In this document: one piece after another, positions 1 to 5,869 of the stretch
Numbering within the stretch: the first letter of the stretch is position 1
Layout of the letters: each line of letters opens with the position of its first letter
Source of the DNA: Nitrospirota bacterium
GTDB lineage: Bacteria; Nitrospirota; Nitrospiria; Nitrospirales; Nitrospiraceae
DNA length: 5,869 nucleotides
NCBI GenBank assembly: GCA_020028195.1
Contig: JAHWYE010000147.1
Span: forward strand, 1 to 5,869
Reading direction: 5' to 3'
Position numbers and translations under genes: made by a program
The notes under the pieces: generated by a model
Database searches by the model: none
The model's input: only the letters and a program-made list of their open reading frames with translations
Told to the model about the DNA's origin: nothing

Positions 1-180
1 GCACGCGCGCCGCCCTATTGCCCGGACCTCCGCACACAGAGACTCCGCCTCGTCATGGCTGTTGTAATAGGTCGCCGCCAAGTGGCATCCGGCCGAGGCT
101 AGCTTCCGCGCAATCGCGCGGCCGATACCCCGGGACGCCCCGGTCACCAGAGCAACCTTCCCAGCAAGAGGGCACGACAT
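1..180 (-). CDS. FabG-like short-chain dehydrogenase/reductase (SDR), N-terminal part only
   Basis: Reading the minus strand from the ATG at 180-178 gives 60 residues with no stop up to the window edge. The start MSCPLAGKVALVTGASRGIG is a classical SDR opening: a short lead, a hydrophobic first beta strand, then the TGxxxGIG dinucleotide-binding motif at residues 13-20 (TGASRGIG). A helix with RAIARKLASAG and a second strand (LAATYYNS) complete the first half of a Rossmann fold. Family members are usually about 245-250 residues, so some 190 residues, including the YxxxK active site, lie outside. The start is secure because an in-frame stop lies upstream at 207-205 with no other ATG between. 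The likely role is NAD(P)H-dependent ketone/alcohol interconversion in the cytoplasm, for example 3-oxoacyl reduction. The substrate cannot be told from this part. It is transcribed away from all other genes here. Confidence 0.9.
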   Translation of the reverse strand, partial: MSCPLAGKVALVTGASRGIGRAIARKLASAGCHLAATYYNSHDEAESLCAEVRAIGRRAC

Positions 181-232
181 CGCTGTCCCCGCTCGTTCGG
201 AGGCTCATGCCAACACTGTGGTAACCCCGTTG

Positions 233-260
233 ATTATCACAAGCTGGAGGGGGGTGTCAA
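233..260 (-). promoter_or_regulatory. Sigma70-type promoter for the SDR gene
   Basis: On the minus strand there is a perfect -35 hexamer TTGACA (260-255), a 16-base spacer, and a -10 hexamer GATAAT (238-233). The -10 is preceded by TGT, which fits an extended -10. Transcription would start near 226, leaving a leader of roughly 45 bases before the SDR start at 180. The boxes and spacing are seen directly; activity is inferred. I see no comparably good promoter on the plus strand of the 181-369 gap. Confidence 0.6.
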
Positions 261-369
261 GGTCCTGATCATGAACGATGTGACCAGAGTCCTAGAATTA
301 CGTCGACTGCCGTGTTAATGTAGCCGCCGCATACGTAAGCGTGTCCTCGCAGAGTCCAGGGTTTCTCGC

Positions 370-550
370 ATGACACCAAGCCGAATGTTCTGGAACGGGA
401 AGACCGTTTGCGTAACGGGCGGCACCGGGTTTGTCGGCTTTCAGATAGTTCGACAACTTGTAGGAGCCGGTGCTGGCACTCGCAGCTAGGGGGTCAGGGG
501 TGGCCTTCGCTGAGGAAAAAGACTTGACCGACTCGGCACGTCCAATTTAG
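370..550 (+). pseudogene. Frameshifted 5' remnant of an NAD-dependent epimerase/dehydratase gene
   Basis: An ATG at 370, with AGGG at 358-361 eight bases upstream, opens a 39-codon frame ending at TAG 487-489. Its product contains KTVCVTGGTGFVGFQIVRQL. TGGTGFVG (residues 16-23) is the NAD-binding glycine motif of extended SDR / nucleotide-sugar epimerase proteins, followed by the usual first helix. At about 466-472 the similarity jumps to another frame: from GTG 470 one reads VLALAARGSG, then AEEKDLTDSA, to TAG 548-550. This resembles the second beta strand and following loop of the same family. A single small indel plus loss of the rest (normally about 300 residues or more) explains this. 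The glycine-motif assignment is strong; the second-frame continuation is weaker, judged by eye. The start and ribosome-binding site are still present, so a short peptide could be made, but no functional enzyme. Confidence 0.72.
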
Positions 551-727
551 CGTAGAGACCGAGATCTACTTTTTCGACCGTCATCAGGATCAGTCTCTAG
601 GAAGCCTCAGTCTGTCAGGGACGATAGTCTTGGGCTTTCCACCGTAAGAGATGAGGGAGGCCGCGGCCTGTCTGCACGAAGGCATGAGGAGTCTCCAAAA
701 GCATATTGGTCTCGCCGAGGCATCGCG
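551..727 (+). other. Non-coding leader upstream of lipoprotein hydrolase A
   Basis: No gene is recognised on either strand. The frame of the downstream lipoprotein is open back to the stop at 548-550, but it contains no ATG and the translation is low-complexity and arginine/serine-rich, so it is not treated as an N-terminal extension. The only clear signal is GAGG at 717-720, seven bases before the ATG at 728, a well-placed Shine-Dalgarno site. No convincing -35/-10 pair was found, so the transcription start of the four-gene unit is unknown. Confidence 0.5.
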
Positions 728-1825
728 ATGAAGAGGATATGTTGGCATATTAGTCTTATTTCTCTCCTTATCCTTCTAGGAAGCGGTTGCGCGTCATACA
801 ATTATCGGTATCGGCAGTCCACCTACGACACAAGAGTTGAACAGGGAACAGTGCTGAAGTCTATCCAGCTTCCCGCTGAGATAGAGGACAAGATCCTTGC
901 TCTTGATCCTGAGAATATCGACGAGGCAGGTGTGAGAGAAATCCTGGCTCGTGGGCCCGCACCAAGGATCATTAACATTCGTGGCGGCGTCTATCCCGTG
1001 TATCTCGCAATGGAATCATTTTCTACGTTCCTCATTGAAATGGGCTATCCAGAGAGCAAGATTCGCAACCCAGCGGATGGAAGCTACTCTTACAGCCCGT
1101 ATACGAATAGCGCGAAGATTGCTGGAATAATCGCATGGTATTACGAGAAAGAGGGGATGAAAGTAATGCTTGTGGGCCACAGCGGTGGCGGGATACAGAC
1201 AGTTAAGGTTCTCCATGAGTTAGCAGGCACCTTTGAGGACAAAATACGGGTATGGAATCCTCTTACTGATGAAGAAGAAGATAGATATTCCATCATCGAA
1301 CCCCTCGCAGGGGTTGAACGTCCTGTGATTGGCGTGCAGGTGGGATACGCAACAGCCGTGGGAGCTGGAGGTCTTGCAACGCTCGTTCCCACTCATTGGA
1401 GCATGATAGGCAGGCTTCGAAAGATCCCGGATACGGTTGAGTATTTTACAGGGTTTTATACGATTCTGGATCCAATCGGAGGAACTTTCCTCGGCCTGGT
1501 GAAGTCAGAAAACACCTACGAAGCCAATGGCACTGCCACAGTTCGCACTGTCACGCTTCCTCTTACGTATAATCATGTCAGCGTGCCTTTTACATCGCAT
1601 CTAGCGAGCAACAAAGCGATCAGGGACTGGATAAACAACTATGTGCCTTCTGACGAACCAGAATTGACAGTTGAGTTTGACACGTCGAGCGCTAATATCT
1701 TGTGGGCAGCCGATGTCTGGCACAGCGTCAAAAAGCAATGGTGTCTTGAAGCGCAACGGTTGATCCGCGCCAAGAGAAGCATGGGCGTCGGTAGTGGGTC
1801 CACGGGGCCCAACGTGGGTCCTTAG
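728..1825 (+). CDS. Lipoprotein alpha/beta hydrolase A (lipase/esterase-like, uncharacterised family)
   Basis: The product is 365 residues. It starts with a lipoprotein signal peptide: KR near the start, a leucine/isoleucine-rich core, then LLGSGC with Cys21 as the expected lipidation site, so it is probably membrane-anchored and facing the periplasm. VMLVGHSGGG at about 146-155 is an alpha/beta-hydrolase nucleophile elbow with Ser152. The strand order suggests Asp248 (in ILDPIGG) as the acid and His283 (in YNHVSVP) as the base; both are conserved in the paralogue at 4047-5114. The C-terminal segment after 327 carries AADVWHSVKKQWC, then EAQRLIRA, also shared with the paralogue. Ester or lipid hydrolysis is inferred; no substrate can be named. 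The start at 728 is set by the signal peptide and by GAGG seven bases upstream. The gene is AT-richer than its surroundings: by my count 721-780 holds 24 G/C of 60. It appears to be the first gene of a four-gene run, with a 124-base gap to the next. Confidence 0.92.
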   Translation: MKRICWHISLISLLILLGSGCASYNYRYRQSTYDTRVEQGTVLKSIQLPAEIEDKILALDPENIDEAGVREILARGPAPRIINIRGGVYPVYLAMESFSTFLIEMGYPESKIRNPADGSYSYSPYTNSAKIAGIIAWYYEKEGMKVMLVGHSGGGIQTVKVLHELAGTFEDKIRVWNPLTDEEEDRYSIIEPLAGVERPVIGVQVGYATAVGAGGLATLVPTHWSMIGRLRKIPDTVEYFTGFYTILDPIGGTFLGLVKSENTYEANGTATVRTVTLPLTYNHVSVPFTSHLASNKAIRDWINNYVPSDEPELTVEFDTSSANILWAADVWHSVKKQWCLEAQRLIRAKRSMGVGSGSTGPNVGP

Positions 1826-1905
1826 AGCTGCCGGCCCTCCTCGTCGTATCTCACGGCTCTGCGTCCAATCTGTGAAACGACGGTTGTCGGGTCGCGTGGT
1901 TACCG

Positions 1906-1922
1906 GCCAGGCAGGTCCTGGC
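1906..1922 (+). repeat. Small inverted repeat in the gap between hydrolase A and the methyltransferase gene
   Basis: GCCAGG (1906-1911) and CCTGGC (1917-1922) are perfect inverted copies around a five-base loop. No T-tract follows, so this is not an intrinsic terminator, and a six-base stem may be chance. The rest of the gap (1826-1949) shows nothing recognisable. Confidence 0.25.
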
Positions 1923-1949
1923 GAAACATGTCCGATTCGGGAACGATTG

Positions 1950-2576
1950 ATGCAGGATGGTCCGGTTCTTATATTAGCTGCCACGATCTGGGCATACTGG
2001 ATAGGCGTAGCCGTCATGGTAGTCCGTGTGCGCAAGAGGACTCGTAGGCTTCCGGGTGTCGTGCCTGAACAACGCCTGGAACGACTGATGTGGCTGGTCT
2101 GGATACCGCTCATCATCTTCTGGCTCATCCTGCCCTCCCTGGCCACCACGCAACGTCACGGGCTTTTCGCCTTGCCAGAACTGGTTCATACTCATTTCGG
2201 TCTGGTGATGTTACGGTGGGGCGCTTCATTGGTCGGGGTTGTCTGCCTCCTTGGGACGATTGAGTGCTGGATGCGAATGGGCAAGAATTGGCGCATGGGC
2301 GTCGTCCCGAATCAGGGTACCGAGCTTGTCACTGACGGGTTGTATGCAAGAATACGCCATCCAATCTATGCGTTCAGCGTCCTCCTGATGTTGTGCTCGG
2401 TTGTCACTGTGCCCACCATTCTGATGATGACGATTGCGATTATCCACGTGGTGCTCATGATCCTGAAGGCCCGACACGAGGAGCGGTTTCTCCTTTCGAC
2501 TCATGGCGAGCGGTACGCGGAATACTGCCGCCGCACAGGTCGATTTTTCCCTCGACTCATCTCGCGCAAGGCGTGA
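1950..2576 (+). CDS. Integral membrane methyltransferase, isoprenylcysteine carboxyl / phospholipid methyltransferase family
   Basis: From the ATG at 1950 the product is 208 residues. Hydrophobic segments lie at roughly 6-25, 46-65, 83-105 and 139-173; the last is long enough for a helical hairpin. The C-terminal half has the family signature: GKNWRMG (111-117), TDGLYARIRHPIY (128-140), a charged HEER (176-179), then G186, Tyr189, Tyr192 and a closing GRFFPRL. In known ICMT/PEMT-type enzymes the RHPxY and downstream Glu region binds S-adenosylmethionine, and the methyl group goes to a lipid or prenyl-linked acceptor at the membrane. The acceptor here is unknown. The frame stays open upstream to a GTG at 1794 inside hydrolase A, but that stretch is Pro/Gly/Arg-rich and unlike the family, so the ATG just before the first membrane helix was chosen; GGGA at 1939-1942 is a weak ribosome-binding site. 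It ends 33 bases before the acyltransferase gene, suggesting one transcript. Confidence 0.88.
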   Translation: MQDGPVLILAATIWAYWIGVAVMVVRVRKRTRRLPGVVPEQRLERLMWLVWIPLIIFWLILPSLATTQRHGLFALPELVHTHFGLVMLRWGASLVGVVCLLGTIECWMRMGKNWRMGVVPNQGTELVTDGLYARIRHPIYAFSVLLMLCSVVTVPTILMMTIAIIHVVLMILKARHEERFLLSTHGERYAEYCRRTGRFFPRLISRKA

Positions 2577-2609
2577 CACATCCCGCGTTCACCAGGATGT
2601 CTCTTGGCG

Positions 2610-3944
2610 ATGCCGAAATCGTGCAAACTGAACCTATTCCAGCAAACCATGGCGTTCTGGGAAGAGGTACATCCTTATAACGCCGGGCAAGTGGTCCACT
2701 TGCGAGGTAGGGCGGATGTTGCCCTGCTCCAAGCGGCGGTACAGGCCGCCTGCCAGCTGTCGGGGGTGGGAAGACTGGTGCTCGATCGAGAGAAGGTCCA
2801 CTACCATTATGAACCAGTCGAATCGGTCGAGCTTCGTGAAATACAGAGCGCAGGCCCGGTCATGGAAACTCTCTGCAGGGTGATTACCGAGGAACTCAAC
2901 ACCCTATTTCCTGACGAGCCCCACCACCCGGTGCGATGGCTGGTTCTCGATGATCCGAAGACAGAATCGCACTTTCTTGTAGCCATCTATCAGCACCTCG
3001 CCGCGGACTACTTTTCGATGCGTCTCCTCATGCGTCGGGTGCTGAATCGGTACTGCCACACGACCTTGCCCGAAGAGGAGGAGCCACTGCAAGTACTTGC
3101 ACCAGCCTATTCACGGGTGATGAGACACCATTACCGGCGGATAGGCTATCTGAAGACGCTTGTGCGCCTGGCGCAGGATTTCCTTCGACTGCGTTATGTC
3201 CATCGCATCCGCGGTCTGGGAAACGAAAGTGAGAGGTCGCGCTCTTTTATTTTCCAAGCGCCAGAAGGATTTATCGGTCGTCTGGCCGCAGGATGTCGGT
3301 CAAGACAGGTGACCGTGAACGATGCCTTTTTGGCTGCCTTGTTCGGAGCGATTGCGGAGATCACTTCCCCTTACCGCAGGCATGGCCGCCGGCGTGGCCT
3401 GGCACTGGCGACAGCTGTGGACGTGCGTGACGAGGCCAGTGAGAGTCTTTCCAGCTGCTTTGGGCTCTACCTTGGTCAGATCGTGATAGTGGTCGACAAA
3501 CCGGATGGAGCAGACTTTGCACAACTTCTGATCCGGACCGCACAACAAATGCGCAGAGAGAAAGCGGAGAAGCGCTTCATCGGACCGCAATGGAACCTCT
3601 TGATCGTCGCTGTGCTCAGAAGGTGGTTTTCTGTCAAGGTCGCCCGCGATCGATCCCGGAAAGCGTATCCGCTATCGGCAGGGCTGAGCAATGTGAGGTT
3701 AGATGCCGCTTGGTTCAGGGGTGCAGGCGACCGCATCCTGGATTACATCCGCATCTCACCCACGGGCCCCGCTCTGCCACTGATATTCACGCCCACCACC
3801 TATGGTGACAGGCTCAATCTGAGCATCACCTATCGCGAGTCCTCTTTTACCGAGGCGGAGATACGCAAGTTGGTTGATCTGTTCTTCGACAAACTCGACC
3901 TCATTGTGGCCAGAGGCCACACAGCCTCCTGCGGGTATGTTTAG
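2610..3944 (+). CDS. Condensation-superfamily acyltransferase-like protein (NRPS C-domain / WS-DGAT type fold)
   Basis: From the ATG at 2610 the product is 444 residues, a single stand-alone domain of normal size for this superfamily (chloramphenicol acetyltransferase-like double fold). Landmarks in order: an N-terminal LNLFQQTMAFW followed by PYNA (22-25); the active-site region QHLAADY with catalytic His129 and Asp133 (HxxxD kept, but the usual HHxxxDG is QHxxxDY); TVNDAFLAAL (235-244) and AVDVR (269-273), as in wax-ester/diacylglycerol acyltransferase and condensation proteins; LSN (359-361) in the usual latch/tunnel position; and a C-terminal LNLSITY strand (402-408). It probably transfers an acyl group from a thioester (CoA or carrier protein) to an alcohol or amine. 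Neither donor nor acceptor can be identified, and no carrier protein is in the window. No signal peptide, so cytoplasmic. A TTG at 2604 is an alternative start: AGGA at 2594-2597 lies six bases before it and twelve before the ATG. Confidence 0.85.
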   Translation: MPKSCKLNLFQQTMAFWEEVHPYNAGQVVHLRGRADVALLQAAVQAACQLSGVGRLVLDREKVHYHYEPVESVELREIQSAGPVMETLCRVITEELNTLFPDEPHHPVRWLVLDDPKTESHFLVAIYQHLAADYFSMRLLMRRVLNRYCHTTLPEEEEPLQVLAPAYSRVMRHHYRRIGYLKTLVRLAQDFLRLRYVHRIRGLGNESERSRSFIFQAPEGFIGRLAAGCRSRQVTVNDAFLAALFGAIAEITSPYRRHGRRRGLALATAVDVRDEASESLSSCFGLYLGQIVIVVDKPDGADFAQLLIRTAQQMRREKAEKRFIGPQWNLLIVAVLRRWFSVKVARDRSRKAYPLSAGLSNVRLDAAWFRGAGDRILDYIRISPTGPALPLIFTPTTYGDRLNLSITYRESSFTEAEIRKLVDLFFDKLDLIVARGHTASCGYV

Positions 3945-3983
3945 GTGTTGGCTCGTCGTGTCCCTCACAGGCCCCTCCTCGTC

Positions 3984-4034
3984 TGTATCGGCACCCTTAT
4001 GAGTATGTGTAGCCGGGGGCGTGCAGCCGATACA
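3984..4034 (+). repeat. Nine-base inverted repeat just upstream of lipoprotein hydrolase B
   Basis: TGTATCGGC (3984-3992) and GCCGATACA (4026-4034) are perfect inverted copies separated by 33 bases, in the 102-base gap between the acyltransferase stop and the hydrolase B start. The pairing can also be drawn as CAC/GTG-extended with a small bulge (GCAC at 3991-3994 against GTGC at 4021-4024). The right arm ends 12 bases before the ATG at 4047 and overlaps TACAAT (4031-4036), which resembles a -10 box but has no matching -35. It could be an operator, an mRNA hairpin affecting translation of hydrolase B, or chance. There is no T-tract, so it is not a terminator. Confidence 0.4.
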
Positions 4035-4046
4035 ATGCGCTCACAC

Positions 4047-5114
4047 ATGAGAAGGATTCGATTGTATGTGCATGTGATTCTACTGACTGCGATGGCAGGA
4101 GGCGGGTGTGCGCGCTCTGAGTATTCCTATCGTGGAGCGAACTACGAGACACAAATAGAGAAGGGAGCGGTTCTGCGAAGCATTTCACTCGATCCGGCAA
4201 CCGAGGACGAAGTTTTGGCTCTCGTCCCTGAACGTATTTCAGTGAGGGAGATCAGGGACGTGCTGTCCCGAGGGCCTGCACCTAGAATAGTTATTCTGGA
4301 CGGGAGCTTGCCTATTGTCACGATGGAGTCTTTTTCGGAGTTCTTGATAGACATGGGATATCCGGAAGAGAAAATACGGAAACCGAACGGGGGAGGCTAC
4401 TCGTACAACGGCTTTACGGACAGCAAACGACTCGCCGGAACGTTGGCATGGTATTACGAAAAAGAGGGCATGATGCCAATCCTGATCGGCCACAGCCAAG
4501 GTGGAATGCTCGCGATAAAGGTCCTTCATGAGTTGGCGGGCGCCTTCCATGACAACATACCGGTGTGGAACCCTTTGACGAATGAGGCAGAGGAGCGGGG
4601 TACGATTGTCGATCCCATCACAGGTCAGAAGCGGGCGGTGATCGGGCTTCAGGTCAGATATGCGGCAGCGATCACAACGGGGAAGGTTATGAGGATAGTG
4701 CTGGGTCAGTGGGATATGTTGCCCAGACTGCGGGAGATCCCGGATACCGTTGAAGAATTTACTGGATTCTCTCTCGCATGGGACCTGATCGCGGGCAACT
4801 TCGGAGCGGCAGCACGATACCGCCCGCTGGGGTCCGCGAGGGTGCGCAATGTTACCCTTCCCGGTAAGTATACCCACATCACAGTTCCTTTGACAAAGCA
4901 CCTCGCAGCCAATGAGGTGACTCGGGAGTGGATTAGCCGATACGTTCCGACAAGTGAAATGCCTGAGTTTCCTACCAACGTGGACGTCGATACGCGGAAC
5001 ATCGTGCATGCAGCCGACATCTGGTACCACGTCAAAAAATACTGGTGTGTTGAAGCGCAGCGGCTTATCCGTGCCAGACGTAGCATGATGGGTGGGAGAG
5101 ACTTCAGCTCCTAA
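4047..5114 (+). CDS. Lipoprotein alpha/beta hydrolase B, paralogue of hydrolase A
   Basis: The product is 355 residues from the ATG at 4047. That start puts the lipobox cysteine (AGGGC) at residue 21, exactly as in hydrolase A; the frame extends upstream to a GTG at 3945, but this adds a non-matching leader before the signal peptide. Aligned by eye, about half the residues match hydrolase A with only small gaps. Shared blocks include RGPAPRI (75-81), AWYYEKEGM (134-142), HELAG (161-165), WNPLT (174-178), IPDTVE (231-236) and EAQRLIRA (336-343). The nucleophile elbow is GHSQGG with Ser150, where A has GHSGGG; Asp246 and His277 (YTHITVP) complete the likely triad. Role and location are inferred as for A: a lipid-anchored esterase or lipase facing the periplasm. 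No strong ribosome-binding site precedes the start. Different elbow and loop residues suggest a different substrate preference. It is the last intact gene of the co-directional run. Confidence 0.92.
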   Translation: MRRIRLYVHVILLTAMAGGGCARSEYSYRGANYETQIEKGAVLRSISLDPATEDEVLALVPERISVREIRDVLSRGPAPRIVILDGSLPIVTMESFSEFLIDMGYPEEKIRKPNGGGYSYNGFTDSKRLAGTLAWYYEKEGMMPILIGHSQGGMLAIKVLHELAGAFHDNIPVWNPLTNEAEERGTIVDPITGQKRAVIGLQVRYAAAITTGKVMRIVLGQWDMLPRLREIPDTVEEFTGFSLAWDLIAGNFGAAARYRPLGSARVRNVTLPGKYTHITVPLTKHLAANEVTREWISRYVPTSEMPEFPTNVDVDTRNIVHAADIWYHVKKYWCVEAQRLIRARRSMMGGRDFSS

Positions 5115-5160
5115 AGCACGGCCGAAATAACCACAACCGAAAGCCCCTCGCCTAGAACCC

Positions 5161-5869
5161 ATGCGGTATCGTTTCTATACTGCTTCAACCTGTCGGAAAC
5201 GGTATTCGTGTTTCCTGCGGAACGGCCTCGACACACGCGGCGGCTGCGTATCTTTACACCGAGTGCCGAACTCCCATTTGCCGGCCACCCGACCATCGGA
5301 ACTGCGCACGTCTTGGCATCGATCGGGGAGATCGCCCTCGAACGGGACGTGACCAACATTGTGTTTGAGGAAGGCGTGGGCCCGGTCCCGGTGAGGATTC
5401 GCGTCCAGGATGGGCGGCCGGTCTTCGCTCAACTGGCGGCGCCGAGACTTCCGGAGTTTGGCCCGCCACCTCCTTCCCTGGAGAAGATCGCGGCGACTCT
5501 GTCTCTTTACCCCTCTGACCTGCTCCGGGCGGAGGTCGGACCCCAAGCGGTTTCCTGCGGGGTGCCGTTTCTGTTCGTCCCGGTGCGCGACAAGGAAGCC
5601 ATGCGACGGGTCCGAGTCAATCGGGAGCAGTGGGAACGATCCTTCTCCTCGTATTGGGCTCCACATCTGTACGTCTTCGCCTATGACGCAGAGTTGAGCG
5701 GCTCCAGTCTCCGGGCTCGCATGTTCGCCCCCGCCTTGGGAATTGAAGAGGACCCTGCCACGGGCGCCGCGGCGACGGCCCTGGCGGGGTACCTTGGGGT
5801 GCGAGATGGGCGGTCGAATGCGGCGCTCCGATGGAGGATCGAGCAGGGATTCGAAATGGGCCGCCCCAG
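5161..5869 (+). pseudogene. PhzF-family gene with an internal out-of-frame deletion near its 5' end; 3' end beyond the window
   Basis: The ATG at 5161 begins MRYRFYTA, a normal PhzF opening, but that frame then turns to nonsense. From 5184 a different frame reads FNLSETVFVFPAERP and stays open for 228 codons to the window edge. It shows PhzF-family landmarks: NLSET with the catalytic Glu region, IFTPSAELPFAGHPTIGTAH, MFAPALGIEEDPATGAAA, and EQGFEMGRP near the C terminus. From family members as I remember them, about 33 residues (the GNP-containing loop and following helix) are missing between the two parts, so roughly 100 bases were lost. The length is not a multiple of three, which breaks the frame. 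No good start codon exists in the second frame before 5208, and the gap of 46 bases after hydrolase B has no clear ribosome-binding site. PhzF-type proteins are isomerase/epimerase-like enzymes (phenazine synthesis in the name-giver, unknown in most relatives). Some 20-30 C-terminal residues lie outside. A real deletion is likelier than a read error, but assembly error is possible. Confidence 0.87.

Noticed and set aside
18..224. Plus-strand 68-codon frame at the left edge
   Set aside because: The opposite strand encodes the SDR N terminus with its diagnostic glycine motif; the plus-strand product is Pro/Ser/Arg-rich nonsense.
285..357. Direct repeat CAGAGTCC (285-292 and 350-357) in the gap before the epimerase remnant
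   Set aside because: Only eight bases, two copies, and no associated structure.
524..552. TTGACC followed by TTTAGC/TTAGCG as a promoter for hydrolase A
   Set aside because: The -10 match is poor, and the bases also read as the DLTDSA part of the epimerase remnant.
1795..1821. Direct repeat GTGGGTCC (1795-1802 and 1814-1821) at the end of hydrolase A as a possible insertion scar
   Set aside because: Eight bases in a G/C-rich stretch within the coding end, with no mobile element nearby; chance is likely.
1794..1949. GTG-initiated N-terminal extension of the methyltransferase overlapping the end of hydrolase A
   Set aside because: The extra 52 residues are Pro/Gly/Arg-rich, unlike any membrane segment, and the family begins at the first helix just after the ATG at 1950.
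1601..2149. 182-codon minus-strand frame across the hydrolase A / methyltransferase junction
   Set aside because: It overlaps two supported genes in antisense and shows no domain or plausible start signal.
4031..4036. TACAAT as a -10 box for hydrolase B
   Set aside because: No -35-like hexamer lies 16-18 bases upstream, and transcription would start only a few bases before the ATG.
3945..4046. GTG start for hydrolase B immediately after the acyltransferase stop
   Set aside because: It would bury the signal peptide behind 34 residues. The ATG at 4047 puts the lipobox Cys at residue 21, as in the paralogue.
4239..5162. 307-codon open frame on the minus strand across hydrolase B
   Set aside because: It is antisense to a clearly coding, conserved gene; its translation has no recognisable domain and is rich in Arg, His, Cys and Pro.

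Overview
The window looks like chromosomal DNA from a Gram-negative (diderm) bacterium of moderately high GC. Two gene products carry lipoprotein signal peptides, and gene starts look bacterial (Shine-Dalgarno-like sites, a sigma70-type promoter). I cannot name the taxon. The gene mix would fit environmental lineages such as Nitrospirota or Proteobacteria, but that is a guess.

Layout: (1) 1-180, minus strand: first 60 residues of a FabG-like short-chain dehydrogenase that runs off the left edge, with a good promoter at 233-260. (2) 370-550, plus: a decayed 5' remnant of an NAD-dependent epimerase/dehydratase gene, frameshifted and cut short. (3) 728-5114, plus: four intact genes, all co-directional. 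They are lipoprotein alpha/beta hydrolase A, a membrane methyltransferase of the isoprenylcysteine carboxyl / phospholipid methyltransferase type, a condensation-superfamily acyltransferase-like protein, and lipoprotein alpha/beta hydrolase B, a clear paralogue of A. (4) 5161-5869, plus: a PhzF-family gene missing an internal piece near its 5' end, which puts the start codon out of frame with the rest. It runs off the right edge.

The central four genes form a sandwich: two paralogous lipid-anchored hydrolases bracket a membrane methyltransferase and an acyl-transfer enzyme. I infer a small envelope-lipid or acyl-tailoring locus: the acyltransferase and methyltransferase would build or modify a lipid-like molecule, and the hydrolases would process it in the periplasm or at a membrane surface. 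No substrate can be read from the sequence. The unit lies between two damaged genes, and hydrolase A is visibly AT-richer than the window ends. Together these suggest a rearranged or acquired region.

No tRNA, rRNA, CRISPR array, insertion sequence or convincing intrinsic terminator was found.
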